From Lindgomyces ingoldianus (taxonomy: Eukaryota; Ascomycota; Dothideomycetes; Pleosporales; Lindgomycetaceae): a DNA stretch of 64,000 nt. Of the stretch, positions 1 to 11,386 are shown piece by piece (position 1 is the first letter of the stretch; every line of letters begins with the position of its first letter). The stretch is taken from the NCBI RefSeq assembly GCF_010093535.1, contig NW_022985168.1, positions 1,865,491 to 1,929,490 of the forward strand. The letters run 5' to 3'. Made by a program: the position numbers and the translations under genes. A model generated the notes under the pieces. The model ran no database searches, was not told the DNA's origin, and saw only the letters and a list, made by a program, of their open reading frames with translations.

Positions 1-1268
1 GGTAGACCTTAACATTAATGTTATTAAGAAGATAACAGAAAGTTATCCTTAAGCTAGAAACCTGCTAAAACAGGAGGCACTAAATGTCCTGCATGCAGAC
101 ACATCCATGCACTAAAGGACTGCTTCTATGTCTATCTAGACAGAGCACTAGACTAGTAGATGCTAAATAAGAGAGTTAAAAAGCTTGTGGCATTAAAGCG
201 TAAGCATAACTTAGAATTTTAAGGCCTGCTAAGAGGGCAGCGCAGACATAATTTAAGAATACTAATCCTAAAGAGTTTACATACACCTACGCTAGAGATA
301 CAAGAAGACTAACTTAAAGGCTAGGAAGTATTAAGAGTTAAGGCAGCTGCATTGCTAGCTATAGTTAATTTAAACTAGAACAGATATCTGCTAAGAGAAT
401 TATTTATCCTTAACTTAGGCTTAACATGCTACATCACAAATAATCTTAATTAGATCTACAACTATTGTCTACTAACACTAAAAGACTTTATCTAGTCTAG
501 AAACTCTTATGTATAGATTTAAGGCTACAGATTAATTACACTAAGCCTAAAAAGCAAGCATAGAACACATAGTTAAGCATACAGTCTTGTACTTTATAAC
601 GCTGCACTGTGCCTAGACCTGCTGTGCAACCTAGTCTTGTTCTGCCTACTGCGACAGAAAGGAATCTAGTGGGACACACAAGCAGAGCTAACTGCTTTAA
701 AGGCCCTAAACAGGATAATAATTAGAGATCTTACAGAGATCTATAGCTAATAGGTGTTAGAGTACTATCTACTATAAGAGGGCTTATATCATACACACAC
801 AATTAACACAAGAACTAAACATAGTCTATAAAAGGCATTAGTAGAGCTATAGCATAAGCGTCTAGGACACCCTAGACTAGCTACACTTTAACACCTTATA
901 TAGCAAGCTAAGGGGGTGCAAATTAAAGAAATCACAACAGTCTAATGTAACTTATGTAGCAGAGCTAAGATACAACAACAAATTAGCTGCACACTACAAA
1001 TTAGTAACAGTAGACCTAGTAAAAGACTATTAATTAATTTCTATGCATACAAAGCACAGAGCATTATAAAAGAGCAGAGTTAAATGCTAATTACTAACAA
1101 GTATTCTAGCCTCTAGTAGGACCTCTACTTTAAGGACAACAGGCTTACTAAATTAATTATTAAAGCTCTTATAATTTTTATCCTTTTTCTAAAGAACTAT
1201 TACAACATTACTGTAAAAGTTATTAAAGCTAATAACAAGATTACAACAGTAAAACTAAAGGTAGAACG
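1..1268 (+). pseudogene. Copia copy 1 gag end, protease and integrase start (RIP-degraded)
   Basis: Degenerate coding DNA. Positions 85-123 read as a CCHC-type knuckle (CPACRHIHALKDC). Near 420-450 the reading GLTCYITNNL matches the Copia protease active-site region, with the Asp-Ser-Gly context damaged. At 845-965 the integrase zinc module HKRLGHPR...CNLC is readable, with stops at former Gln/Trp codons. The integrase core starts near 1010 and is cut at 1268 by the Gypsy-1 insertion; it resumes at 8471. Not functional. Confidence 0.75.
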
Positions 1269-1558
1269 TGTAACGGCGCAGGCAAGACAATGGGTCCGAA
1301 TGCGGTATGAATCCACTCAGAGGCATATGGGAGTGCGTGGGGACTCAGTGACCTGGGAATACCAATGACACCTATAGGCCTTGTACGTAGGATATCAGAA
1401 AACTACTGAGCTAGCTACAGGGGCAAGGTGCAACTAAATACATGCGGGAATAGGGGTAACTGCAGGGGACTGGGTCAAGTCATGGTCGGGGCCGATACAG
1501 GGACCCTTCAGATAGGATCCAAGCGACCCAAGATAGAACAATTTGTAAAATTGTTACA
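1269..1558 (-). repeat. Gypsy-1 3' LTR
   Basis: 290 bp, TGTAACGG...GTTACA. It is the same length as the LTR at 8176-8465 and differs from it by transitions. Its outer (left) third keeps CpG-bearing bases such as GGTCCGAATGCGG, whereas its inner third is heavily changed (CG to CA/TG). Confidence 0.92.
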
Positions 1559-1571
1559 CTACCCCCCCCTC
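1559..1571 (-). other. Gypsy-1 polypurine tract
   Basis: A run of Cs with CTCT on the plus strand reads AGAGGGGGGG on the minus strand and lies directly next to the LTR. This is where the plus-strand primer of LTR elements sits, and it fixes the element's orientation as minus. Confidence 0.7.
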
Positions 1572-2039
1572 TGTAGGCTAATAGTCCCTATCTGCGGTGT
1601 GTAGAAAATATTTAGAACTAATTTAAAACTAATTTAGATAAGATATAATAAGTACAACTATCTTAACTAAAATTTCCTGTTACTAAGGAATAGACTAAAA
1701 ACCTAATACTAATATAATGCCTTTGTTATAATGTTTTTGTTTAGTAGTAACTAGCAGTGTAGTTGTTGTTAATATAGCAAATTTGTTATTTATAGCAATA
1801 AGTGTTTGCTTACCTTACTTATATAGTCTAGTTAATGTTGTTAGTTTCTTCTTTAGCTATTATTTAAATCTCTACTTTATAAGTATTGTTGTGCACCTAA
1901 CATCTTATAGCTTAGTCTGCTAACTAATTATAGTATTAAAGAAATTTACTATGCTGCTCTGCCCCCCTCCTAGAGCCTCTTTAAAGGCGTTTTAAGTTAT
2001 CTGCTTTTAGGCTGCCCACACCCTTGCCTGCAGCCTTTA

Positions 2040-2620
2040 AGTTAAGTTTTCCTATTAGTCCTTTAAATTAAAGAAATGTAAATATTGCACTTTACACAAT
2101 AAAAAATGCAATCCTATACAAATATAGTCTAATACTACTAGGTTACAAGTTACTAATGCGCGCGTAGGTCCCCTTATATTACAAGAAGAAGTTTCTAGTC
2201 CTGTAGGGCTATCTTAAGCTGTGGGCAGCAGCCTAAAACACAGGAAGTAAGGAGGACAAAGAGGGGGCTTTTAAGGCTGTTTTAGAGTTTACTTAGAACC
2301 TAGCGTAGGTAGCGCAGGTTGTAAAAAGTTAGAAAGCTAGGCTTCCTATAGCTAGTGTTTAGGTGGCTTTGTTCTACTAGAATACTAAGCTGCTCTAACA
2401 GGTTTTAGCCCTAGAGGCTCTAGTGTCTAACCTTTAGGCGGACATTACAGCGCTTTTAGGCGGCTAAGGACAAGGCAGAGGGGGTTTAGAGGGAGTCCAG
2501 AGGGGAGGGAGGAGGGGAGGGAGGAGAGGAAGAAGGGCAGAGGAGGAGGAAGAGAAGAGTCTAGAGGTGTCTAACAGCTTACTATTAGACCTCCTAAGCA
2601 ACATGTCTGTAAAGTTATAA
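2040..2620 (+). pseudogene. Accessory ORF of Gypsy-1, antisense to pol, CxxCx6C plus helical region (degraded)
   Basis: Plus-strand decayed reading frame between the end of pol (about 2650) and the 3' LTR. Cys codons at 2077, 2086 and 2107 give C-K-Y-C-T-L-H-N-K-K-C, a CxxCx6C motif. After one frame change near 2255 the reading runs to a stop at 2618-2620. It passes through an Ala/Leu/Val/Gln-rich stretch (LLQQVLALEALVSNL) that looks helical and then a Gly/Arg-rich and Glu-rich tail. In-frame stops sit mostly at TAG/TAA where Gln is expected, consistent with CAG/CAA decay. The motif equals half of a Zn2Cys6 cluster. Function unknown; Gypsy-2 has a counterpart in the same place and orientation. 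Confidence 0.5.
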
Positions 2621-2649
2621 TAATATTATGTAAAAATATAATCTAACTT

Positions 2650-5600
2650 CTTACTCTTATACTTTATTATCTGCTAAGTAATCTATACCTTCTACACTAG
2701 CTTTAAAAGCCTTAATTTACTTCTATAAGGCCCTTAAAGGTCCTAGCTAATTTAGATGCTTATTATAGAAGGCTTTTAATTTATAGGGGGAACCTATAAA
2801 ATTTAAAGCCTTATACTAGACTAGATTAGGGTTGTGTCCTACCTATTTTACCTAGTACTTAAGCATTTTCTAGTAGAGCTTGCTAGCAAGTATTTCCTCT
2901 ACTTCCTACTTCTCTACTCTATTAATAGTAATTCTAGGGGGTTTTAGAGGTTCTTGTTTTAGGAGCAGATTCTAAGGGTCTTTACAAAGCATGTTTAGTG
3001 CAAAGACGTTATATATCTTTAACCCTAAAGGTAGCTCTAGGTAGTATAAGTTTCTAACTTGTTTAAGTACTTTAAAGGGGCCTTTTTATTATTTAGATAG
3101 TTTTTAGCTAGGTCTCTAGACAGCAAGGTTCTTAGTGTCTAGGTAGACTATGTTGCCAACCTTCTAGTTAACTAGCTAGCAGTAGTAGTTAACTACAGTT
3201 CACATCTAATCCTAGGCCTTTTCTATATAGGTCTTAGCCAACTCCTAGGCTGCATGCATGCGGGTTGCTAATGCTAGGGCATCTTTATAATTTAGCTTGT
3301 CTGTGGCTGTGATAGGTTCTGTGGAATGTTTCTAGTCCCAGCTTTAACGTAGTTTAGAGCTGTATAGGACTTAATACAGAGACATTCTAATTATTATATA
3401 GGGCAAGGTAATCTAAGCCTAATTAATTAAGAGCAGTAAAGAACTCTAGTTATCTTAGTAAAAAAATACAAAAGGCCTTAGTCTTTAATTAATATACTTA
3501 TTTATAATCTCTATTTAGCTATCTATTTCCTTATAATAGGCAGTAGAAAGCTTAACTTTTATGCCTAAAATTTAATAGAATTTAGACTAGAAACTAGATA
3601 CAAACTAAGGTCCTTAATTAGAAATAATAGTTTTAAGTGTGTAGCTAAAACAGTACACTTATTAAATAAATAAAGCAGCTATTTTCTAGGCATTAATTGT
3701 TTTATAGCAGGGGATAGAAATAGCTTATTTAGACAAGTAATTAATTATAACTATAATCTAATTATATCTAGACTTATCTTTAGAGAACTCCTTAAAGTTA
3801 ATGCATAAGTGCTGCATTAGTTAAGCAGGAATTAGCAAGGGGTAGATAAAGCCTAGGGTTTAGTTCTGTTTTAGATAAGCCTTGCAACAGAGGAGGCAAT
3901 TCTGTACGTATTATTTGCAAGTAGCCTTTATACCCTTCTAGTAGTACTTTTAGGCTAGTAACTAATAAGTCTTAGTAGCACTAGAATGTGCTAAAGATAC
4001 TTAGTTATAGACTTCTTAGATAAGTTAGGTACACAGCAACAAGTCTGCTAGCACACATAAGCAGTTAGCATAGAGAAGTAGTCTGTTTCCTATCTAATAA
4101 TAGTAGGGTAGGAGTTCTTACTTTTACATAAAAAAGGCTTAATTCTCTTAGAGTAATGCATTAATTAATTCTAAAGAATCTAAAAACATAACCTAGTCTA
4201 GTTCTTCTATAATGTTTAGCGTAGCTGCTTAAGTTGTTGTTTAAGTAATGTAGTACTAGGCTAGTTTAGAGTTAATTTAGAGGTGTAGTTAGTGTAGTCC
4301 TAGTAGAACTCTTAACCTATTATTAGTTTAAGCTGCTCTTAAATTCTCTACGTCTTATTTACAACAACTAAGAATGTCTGCCCTAGCGTTGTTCTTACTA
4401 AGGGTGTACTTAATTTAGAAGTAATACTAAGCTAACTCTTTAGCCTAATAAACCTAATAAGCATTTAGCACCTTTATTATTATAAAGTACTCTAATAAAT
4501 AATAATTAGTATATACTAGAGTGCTTGTTACTATAGATGTAAGCTTAGCCCTCTATTATTTAAACACAGTAACAATTGCAAATAGCTCCTTATTATGTAT
4601 CTCCTAGTTTAGCTCTAAACTAGATAGGACCTTACTATAAAATAATACAGGGCACTAATTTCTATCTGCTTATTCTTAAGAAAGAACTCCTACTACTACC
4701 TTATTAGAAGTGTTAGTTTTAATTTTAGTTTATAACGCAGAGTTAAAATAGCAAAGTGTAGGTATACTTAGTAGCGCAGACTTTAGCTTTTTAAAAGCTA
4801 CGTTACACTCTAAAGTCTATATAAAAGAGGTAGTAGGGCTTTAAAGCGCAATAATTAGTTTTGCTATATAAAAGAATTTTAAAACAAATTGCTAATAAAA
4901 TCTAGTAAAGCCTAGAAAGGATTTCACACCTGTTACAGTAGTAGGTGCCTGCTAGTTACATAGCACCTCCACTTTCTCTAGGTTAACCTTTAGTCCTTTG
5001 TTTAAGAGTATATAGCTAAGATACTTTATTTAAGTAATATAAAATTTGCTTTTTTTAATCTCTACTTATAATCCTGCTTACTAAAGCCTTTCTAAGACTT
5101 TTTTAATATAAAGGATATAAGTCGCCTTGTCTTTAGAGTAGATAAGAATGTTATTAAGATAAGCAATGCAGAAATTGTCTAGATAGTTAATTAATATGTT
5201 GTTTATATAGCGCTAGTAAGTTGCTAGACTATTACATAATCTAAAAGGCAAAACTTTACACTTATAAGTTCTGTATTATGTCTAAAAGGTAGTACACTCT
5301 TTAAAGCTTAGATCTATCCTAATCTTATTAAAGGCTGCGTGAATATTAAACTTAGTAAAGATTGCTGCCTTAGTAGGTCTTAACAAGAGTTTGTCTATGC
5401 GCAGTATTAGATACACATCCTTGCAGGTAAGAGCGTTGAGTTTGTAGTAATTAACACAAATACATAAGTTGCTATTTAGTTTCTGTACACAAAGGATAGG
5501 AGATGCAAAAGGGCTCTAACTCTGCTTAATAAAGCTATATTTTAGATTATCTATAACATATTTCTTTATTGCCTCTAGCTCCTTAAGGTTCTGTTTGTAC

Positions 5601-7700
5601 AACAGACTGTAACTGTTAGAGAGAGGCTTTGTAAGGACAATCTTGTAGTTATATAGACAATGTACTAGTAGCTAGTAAGCTGCTGTGTGGCTAAATACAT
5701 CTTAGTACTAATAGTATTTAAATAGTAATTAGAGGTTTACTAATGCTTTAGTTTTATGTTTAGTGTCTAACTATAAGGCTTACTTATCTTTAATTAACTA
5801 CTTAATTTTATAAATAGAAGTTAAAAAGAACTTATTCTTCTTCCTTTTTATATTAAAATAAAAAGCATTTGCTAAAATTAGAGTAATAGTAGCTAAATAG
5901 ACCTCCTTTAAACCTGTTCTAGACTTTTTAATAGATAGGCAGAAGGATAATTTAAGTGTCTTTAGACTATAGATAATAAGAGATCTGTATAATTTTAGTA
6001 GCCTTAGCAAACCCTTAATGCAGTAGATTGTTAGGCTGTATAACTACTAAAATTAGTTCTTTTCCTATAGTGCGTTGCGTTGTTTAATATCTAGCTCTAC
6101 TTCTTTGTCGCGCGCAGGCTAGGTCAATTGTATAAGCAAGGGCGGCAAAGGTTTGTAGGTAGGCAGATATTTGCTAGGCTATATAATCTAATTTCTCTCT
6201 ATATCTAGATAGAGATTAAAACAACGTAACTATTTAATGCTAATAATGTAATCCTAGGAGCTAAGGTTTATAATAACAAAAAGGCAGTTTTAGATGCTTC
6301 TTCTATTAATTTGCATGTGCAGGCAGATATACTAGTAGACAGGGACTTAGATCTAATCTTAAAAGCCCTTAACTATAACTTTAAATAGTAAGCGTTAGAT
6401 AAGGACATAGAAGCATTAAGATAATAACTTAGTAGTTAGTAAGTTAATAAATAAAACACTATAAGCGCTAGTATTAACTAAAAGATTTAAATAAACTCTA
6501 ATGCTTTTTAAATACAAAATAGTAGCAACTTAGAAGTGTTTTTCTCTAAACAAGTGCAATAAATTAATGTTTAATAGATTGTACTTACTTAAGCCTAAGA
6601 TAAAAAGTTTCCCTAGGCATTACTATTTCCTATCTAGAAGGCATCTAAATTAAAATTATTTACGTCTATAAATTCTTCTTTAAAATCTTACTGCTCCACC
6701 TCTATTTCTTGTACTCTAGGGATAGGGCAGTTGCTAGCAAAATGTCCTAGTTTTCTATAATTGTAACAGTTGCCAGGAGTTGTCTGTCTTTCTAGGGCAG
6801 GTGTCTGGCTAGATTGTCTATAGGTAACTAAGGTAAACTGGGGTACTAACAGAGGTGTAGGTCAGGGTGCACTAGAATGGTATACCGCCTTAGATGTATT
6901 ACTAGAAACCTTCTAAGACTAATCTGTACTAGGTCTAACAGTAGACTGTTAGGTAAGATTAACAGTTTGCTCTAAAATAGCAGAGGTGTTCCTTCTTTCT
7001 ATGTTATAGGCTGTTAGGTAGGCTACTATAGTCTTAAAAGAGCCCTCCTAAGTGTGCTTAAAACCTAAGTTTAGTACTTTTAGGCTAGGTAGTATCTTTT
7101 TCTATAAGTAGAAAAACTATTCTGCTTTTAATATAAACTCTTTAACAGCAGCACTAATAAAGTAAGCTTTAAAAGTAGAAAATGCTTTTTCTTTGCCTAT
7201 TCTTAGAGTCTAAAACGCCTGTTACGCCTCTGTCTCTTTATTGCTAGTAATAAAGTATGTTTATAAAAGCTTAATTATTTCTTCTATGTTCTTAAACTAA
7301 AAGTTGTCTAATTTAGCTAGGTATCTAGGCTCTAGGTATTCCTTTGCAATACCAGCAGTGTGTCCTCATACTAACGCCATGCGTGCGCGCTTACTCTAAT
7401 AGTAATCTACATTAATGTTAAGTCTGTCTGTAATAGAGGCTTACTATTATTTAAACATAAGTTCTTTGCTGTCTATAAGGTTCTTAATCTTAAGCATGCG
7501 TTTAGTAAGGTAGCTTTAAGGGAGCTTAGAGGTGCCTAAAAGGTCTCTTACTATTAAAGTAGCAGAGGTAATTTAAGGCATTATTATAAGTAATTTAGTA
7601 GTTAGTAGGGGTTAATTAGGACTAACAGTTTTTAATCTAGTTAGCTATTTAATTTATACCCTTAATTAAGCAACTTAGTCCTTAAGGGCTATGCTGCTAA
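2650..7700 (-). pseudogene. Gypsy-1 gag-pol (RIP-degraded)
   Basis: Minus-strand readable pieces, from 5' to 3'. The gag CCHC knuckle is at 6727-6771; its second Cys has become Tyr (CYNYRKLGHFASNC). The reverse transcriptase at about 5080-5270 has PFRLCNS...RYINNIL and AYLNNILIYSKDK, where the catalytic YLDD pair reads NN (Asp to Asn, G-to-A). The integrase zinc Cys pair is near 3885-3935 (NCLLCCKA). A C-terminal chromodomain is at about 2680-2925 (INRVEKQEVEEIL with stops at Trp/Gln sites). The chromodomain places it with chromoviruses, which known work links to targeting of heterochromatin. Boundaries are approximate because no frame is open. Confidence 0.75.
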
Positions 7701-8175
7701 GGTTTAACTCTAAATCTAGTAGGTTTTTAGCTTCTAGTCTTATAAAAGGGGGTTTAGCTGTTAAGGTTAGTAGTAGTTTAGTTCTAGGGGCAGGCATCTT
7801 GCCTTAGCTGCAGCTAGAACAGGTTGCAGTCTTTGCAATAAGATCTAATAGTAGTTAAGGGTTAGGCATTAGTAGTTGTCCCTAATCCTAATAAGTTATT
7901 AGTAGTCTCTAAGTTTCTACCTTAGCGCACTCTTTATAACTTTTCTAAAGGTAATTCTAATTGCAGGGGATAGGAAGTTCTAAACCTAAAGGCTTTAGTT
8001 AACAGGAGGTCTCTAGAATCCTGTCTGTACTAACTAAATAATTTAATGTAACAGTGTGTAAAAATAGCAACCTAAACTAAATTAAACACTTTTTAGAGTT
8101 AGACGTAGTTAAACAAATAATTAATGCAATATTATAATAAGGCTGTTACTAGTAAAAGTAAGTTTTCTAATATAA

Positions 8176-8465
8176 TGTAACAGCGCAGGCAAGACAATGG
8201 GTCTAAATGCAGTATAAATCCACTTAGAGGCATATGGGAGTGCGTGGGGACTTAGTGACCTGGGAATACCAATGACACCTATAGGCCTTGTACGTAGGAT
8301 ATCAGAAAACTACCAAGCTAGCTACAGGGGCGAGGTGCGACTAAATACATGCGGGAATAGGGGTAACTGCGGGGGACTGGGTCGAGTCATGGTCAGGGCC
8401 GATACGGGGACCCTTCGGATAGGATCCGAGCGACCCGAGATGGAACGATTCGTAGAATCGTTACA
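8176..8465 (-). repeat. Gypsy-1 5' LTR
   Basis: 290 bp ending CGATTCGTAGAATCGTTACA, followed by the GAACG duplication at 8466-8470. Mutation is the mirror image of the other LTR: the inner (left) end has lost CpG sites, while the outer 200 bases keep them. A 68-codon open frame inside it is incidental. Confidence 0.92.
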
Positions 8466-8470
8466 GAACG

Positions 8471-11018
8471 CTAGCTAGCATTGCATAGAATAACTGTTAA
8501 GCCTTTAGCACTAGATACACAAGCCTAGAACAGAGGAGCTAAACGCTTAGAGGGTGTAAATAAGGAGAAGTCACAGGCTATGCAACTAGATGCCAACTTA
8601 CTATAGGACATATAGCCATACATCACTAGAGCCAGCGTATACCTATACAATTAGACGCTAAACTATGCTAACAACTAGAAGACACTATACAAGATCTTCT
8701 TTACATAAGCAGCTCTAAATAATAGAGTTGTTACATTAATTTAAAAGCTAAGCCTTACATATTTAAAAGCCTATAGCTGCAAAGCATTTGCAATAACTAA
8801 TAACACACATTAGAACAAATCTAGGCTACAAAGGCTAGACCTAAAGGCGTAGATTAGATATCTAGTTAAGTACTAATTGTTAAACATCTACTGCGTATAG
8901 ATACTACTACTAGCGAAAGTAATCTGTACACGCAATGTTATTTTTAATAAACACTTAATCTTTAGCAGTAAGCCTAAAGACCTAATAAATAACCTTATAT
9001 ATAACACAGTAAAGAAAATTACTATATACATTAGAATAATTAAGCTTCTAACACCTAGTTATTAGCTAGAGACAGAGTTATTTTATAAAGATAACACTAC
9101 AGACAATACATTAAATTTTAATAAAGTAGACCTACTAAGCTACTATTAAGGAAGGAAGATTAGAGATAACTATCTGTCTCCTCTAAATACTCTGCCACCT
9201 GCAGCATTGCTTATGTAGTTAATAGCTAGAGCAGCACTAAAGCTAAGCTAAATAGGGTTGTTAAAGACTGTACTATAGGCTGCAGCCTTTATAGCTAGTA
9301 TAAGATCTAGAAGTGTAAGAAAGCATAGCAGCAAGACGCTAGATAAAGCAGCATTAATAAAGATGCTATTTAAAAGGACAACACCTTATAGAAGCTAGCT
9401 GCTACCTCTGCTATTAACCTAAAAGCAACTAGAGGAGCACCCTCTACATAAGATGTTTAAGGCAGCAGAAAGAACACACCTAGACAGTTATTAGACAATA
9501 AAATCCTAGACAAAGGTCTAGACAAAGCTAATTAAGGCAGCTAGACAGCAGATTCTAGATTATATGTAGGTGTACACCTACAAGCTTAACAAGCACTATA
9601 GATTACAAAGATGCAAAGCGCAACTAGTAGTCTATAGCAATTAACAGAGAAACATTACTACATAAGATACCTACACTGCTACTCTAGCAGAACGCTTATT
9701 TTAAATGCTAATAGCAATATCTGCACGCTTTAACCTAGAGCTTAAACAATACAACGTAACTAACGCGTTTGTACATGCAGCAATTAACCGCAATATCTAC
9801 ATGCAGATGCTAAGAGGCTATCAGAAACTAGGTACAATACTAAAGCTTTAAAAAGCACTATACAGCCTATAAATTTCTCCTCTACTCTAGCAACACTATT
9901 TTATAACAACCTTTAAAAGCCTTAGGTTCTTAGCTGTCCTACACAAACCCTACTACATAACTAAAGCTAGAATATTTGTCTTTTTTTACATAGACAACCT
10001 TATTATTGCGTACAGAAAAGGCTCTAAAGCAGATGCACAGCGTGTAGTAGACTAGTTATAAGAGAAGTATACCCTAACAGAAGGCAAGGACCTATAATAG
10101 TTCCTAGGAGTTAAGATTATTAGAGATTAACAGCAACAAATAATTTAGCTGTCACAAGCATTATATATTAACAAGATAGCTAGGCTAGCTGACAGAAAGG
10201 ACCTGCAGCACACTACACCTATAAGTGGGATTAAACTTATGCTGCAATCTAGTTTTGCAACCCCATTAGAAGTAAATTAATATTAGCAGAAGATTAGATC
10301 TCTGCTCTTTGCAGCAGTCACTACAAGACCAGACATCGCCTTTGCCACATCACGCCTCGCACGGTTTCTCACGAATCCCGCATCTGACCATCAGGATGCA
10401 GCCGATTGAGTCATCCTGTACCTACATGCGACACAGACGTACGCACTCTAATTAGGAGGAGAAGACTACCTTATAGTAGCAAGCAATACGTTATTTGCAG
10501 ACAATACACTAGATAGGAAGAGCTCTTAGAGCTACGTTATTTAACTATTTAGCAGATAGATTGCATAGCGAGCAAATAAACAAGATACAGTCACAACGTT
10601 AACAACAGAAGCAGAATTACTTGCACTGTCCTAAGTTGCTAAGGAAGCTATGTTTACAAGAATGCTCCTCAACAAACTGCAGGTCAAGCTGCCTAATTCA
10701 ACTATTACAATCCAGTGCGACAACAAGCAGACAATCCGACTGGTAAACGAAGAGATATCTCGACTTCAAACCAAGCTCCGACATGTCAACATCCATAACC
10801 ACTGGCTCCGACAGGAAGTCTCTCGACAAACGATCAAGGTTGTCCATGTCCCCTCCAGCGAGATGCTTGCGGACGGACTCACCAAAGCGCTTCCAGCCAG
10901 CAAATGGCCAAGCTTTCTTCAGCAAATTCGGCTAGTTGACGGCAGGGAGAGGATAGTCAGTCAGGAAGCGGATATGGAAGAGATTGAAGCAAGAATGGAA
11001 GCCCTGGAAGCATACTAA
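8471..11018 (+). pseudogene. Copia copy 1 integrase end, reverse transcriptase and RNase H
   Basis: Continues the integrase cut at 1268. The reading around 8480-9000 matches the C-terminal Copia integrase; 9640-10300 is the reverse transcriptase (NAFVHAAINRNIYMQMLRGY, then FYIDNLIIAYRKGS at 9981-10020, where the usual YVDD reads YIDN). RNase H follows at about 10450-11018. Stops are TAG/TAA at former Gln/Trp codons. 10311-10440 and the region after 10637 are nearly free of changes. The reading ends at TAA 11016-11018, 49 bases before the LTR. Confidence 0.85.
10650..11018 (+). CDS. Open remnant of Copia RNase H C-terminus (122 aa)
   Basis: This open frame is the undamaged 3' end of the Copia polyprotein, not an independent gene. 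Readable motifs are CDNKQT (RNase H acidic residue), KLRHVNIHNHWLRQEV and MLADGLTKAL, the standard end of Ty1/Copia RNase H, followed by a Glu-rich tail. Its ATG is an internal Met; the frame continues upstream in mutated form to the reverse transcriptase. Copy 2 carries the same stretch (20235-20603) with many stops. The contrast with the mutated upstream part is abrupt. Confidence 0.6.
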   Translation: MFTRMLLNKLQVKLPNSTITIQCDNKQTIRLVNEEISRLQTKLRHVNIHNHWLRQEVSRQTIKVVHVPSSEMLADGLTKALPASKWPSFLQQIRLVDGRERIVSQEADMEEIEARMEALEAY

Positions 11019-11067
11019 CGTTGCGCAATCGGGGACCAGCTTGAAGCATGTCCAAGCTGAGGGGGTG

Positions 11068-11386
11068 TGTCAGATNNNNNNNNNNNNNNNNNNNNNNNNN
11101 NNNNNNNNNNNNNNNNNNNNNNNNNNNNNNNNNNNNNNNNNNNNNNNNNNNNNNNNNNNNNNNNNNNNNNNNNNNNNNNNNNNNNNNNNNNNNNNCAAGC
11201 TGGTCGCGCATAGGGCAAGTGCGCGAGGGACTCGGATCGGCAAAACAAAAAGCCGAGCAACACGAGTAGAGCAGAAAAAGGATCGATAAATCAACACAAT
11301 CAATACAATCAATCAATCATCCCATACATCATATCCAAACCCATCATTCATCTCAGGAAGCCCAGAAACAGTGCTTCAATCTGACA
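11068..11386 (+). repeat. Copia copy 1 3' LTR (contains sequencing gap)
   Basis: Begins TGTCAGAT after the purine run AGCTGAGGGGG and ends ATCTGACA, giving an 8-bp terminal inverted repeat. Comparison with the copy 2 LTR (20653-20944) shows that about 102 bases are missing in the gap. The 3' part is nearly unmutated. It is followed by CCTAG, the presumed target duplication. Confidence 0.9.
11076..11195. other. Assembly gap (120 N)
   Basis: A run of 120 unknown bases inside the Copia LTR. The equivalent stretch of copy 2 is 102 bases (20661-20762), so the N count is probably an estimate. All reading frames crossing it are meaningless. Confidence 0.98.

Larger units (their letters stand above)
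1269..8465 (-). mobile_element. Ty3/Gypsy chromovirus-type LTR retrotransposon Gypsy-1 (dead)
   Basis: Full-length element of 7,197 bp with two 290-bp LTRs (1269-1558, 8176-8465) starting TGTAAC and ending GTTACA. It is flanked by a perfect 5-bp target duplication GAACG (1264-1268, 8466-8470). The coding direction is minus: gag zinc knuckle near 6750, reverse transcriptase near 5150, integrase zinc pair near 3900, chromodomain near 2700-2920. A polypurine stretch (C-run on the plus strand, 1559-1571) abuts the left LTR, which is therefore the 3' LTR. Dense transitions make every frame non-coding. The site lies inside the integrase of Copia copy 1. Confidence 0.93.
1..11386 (+). mobile_element. 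Ty1/Copia LTR retrotransposon, copy 1 (5' end outside window, split by Gypsy-1)
   Basis: Plus-strand Copia element whose 5' LTR lies left of the window. The order is gag zinc knuckle, protease, integrase, reverse transcriptase, RNase H, polypurine stretch and 3' LTR, as in Ty1/Copia. Gypsy-1 and its GAACG duplication (1264-1268 and 8466-8470) interrupt the integrase. The 3' LTR ends at 11386. The next bases (CCTAG...) continue a second Copia copy at the position equivalent to 9479 of this copy, so this copy jumped into an older relative. Most of the coding part carries many TAG/TAA stops from C-to-T changes, but the last 700 bases are nearly clean. A 120-base N gap lies in the LTR. Confidence 0.9.

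Noticed and set aside
5798..6010. 70-codon frame inside Gypsy-1
   Set aside because: Stop-free by chance in AT-rich degraded DNA; no conserved motif.
8272..8478. 68-codon open frame
   Set aside because: It lies inside the Gypsy-1 5' LTR and is broken in the other LTR copies.
10957..11316. Several open frames crossing the N run
   Set aside because: They are open only because unknown bases are translated as X.
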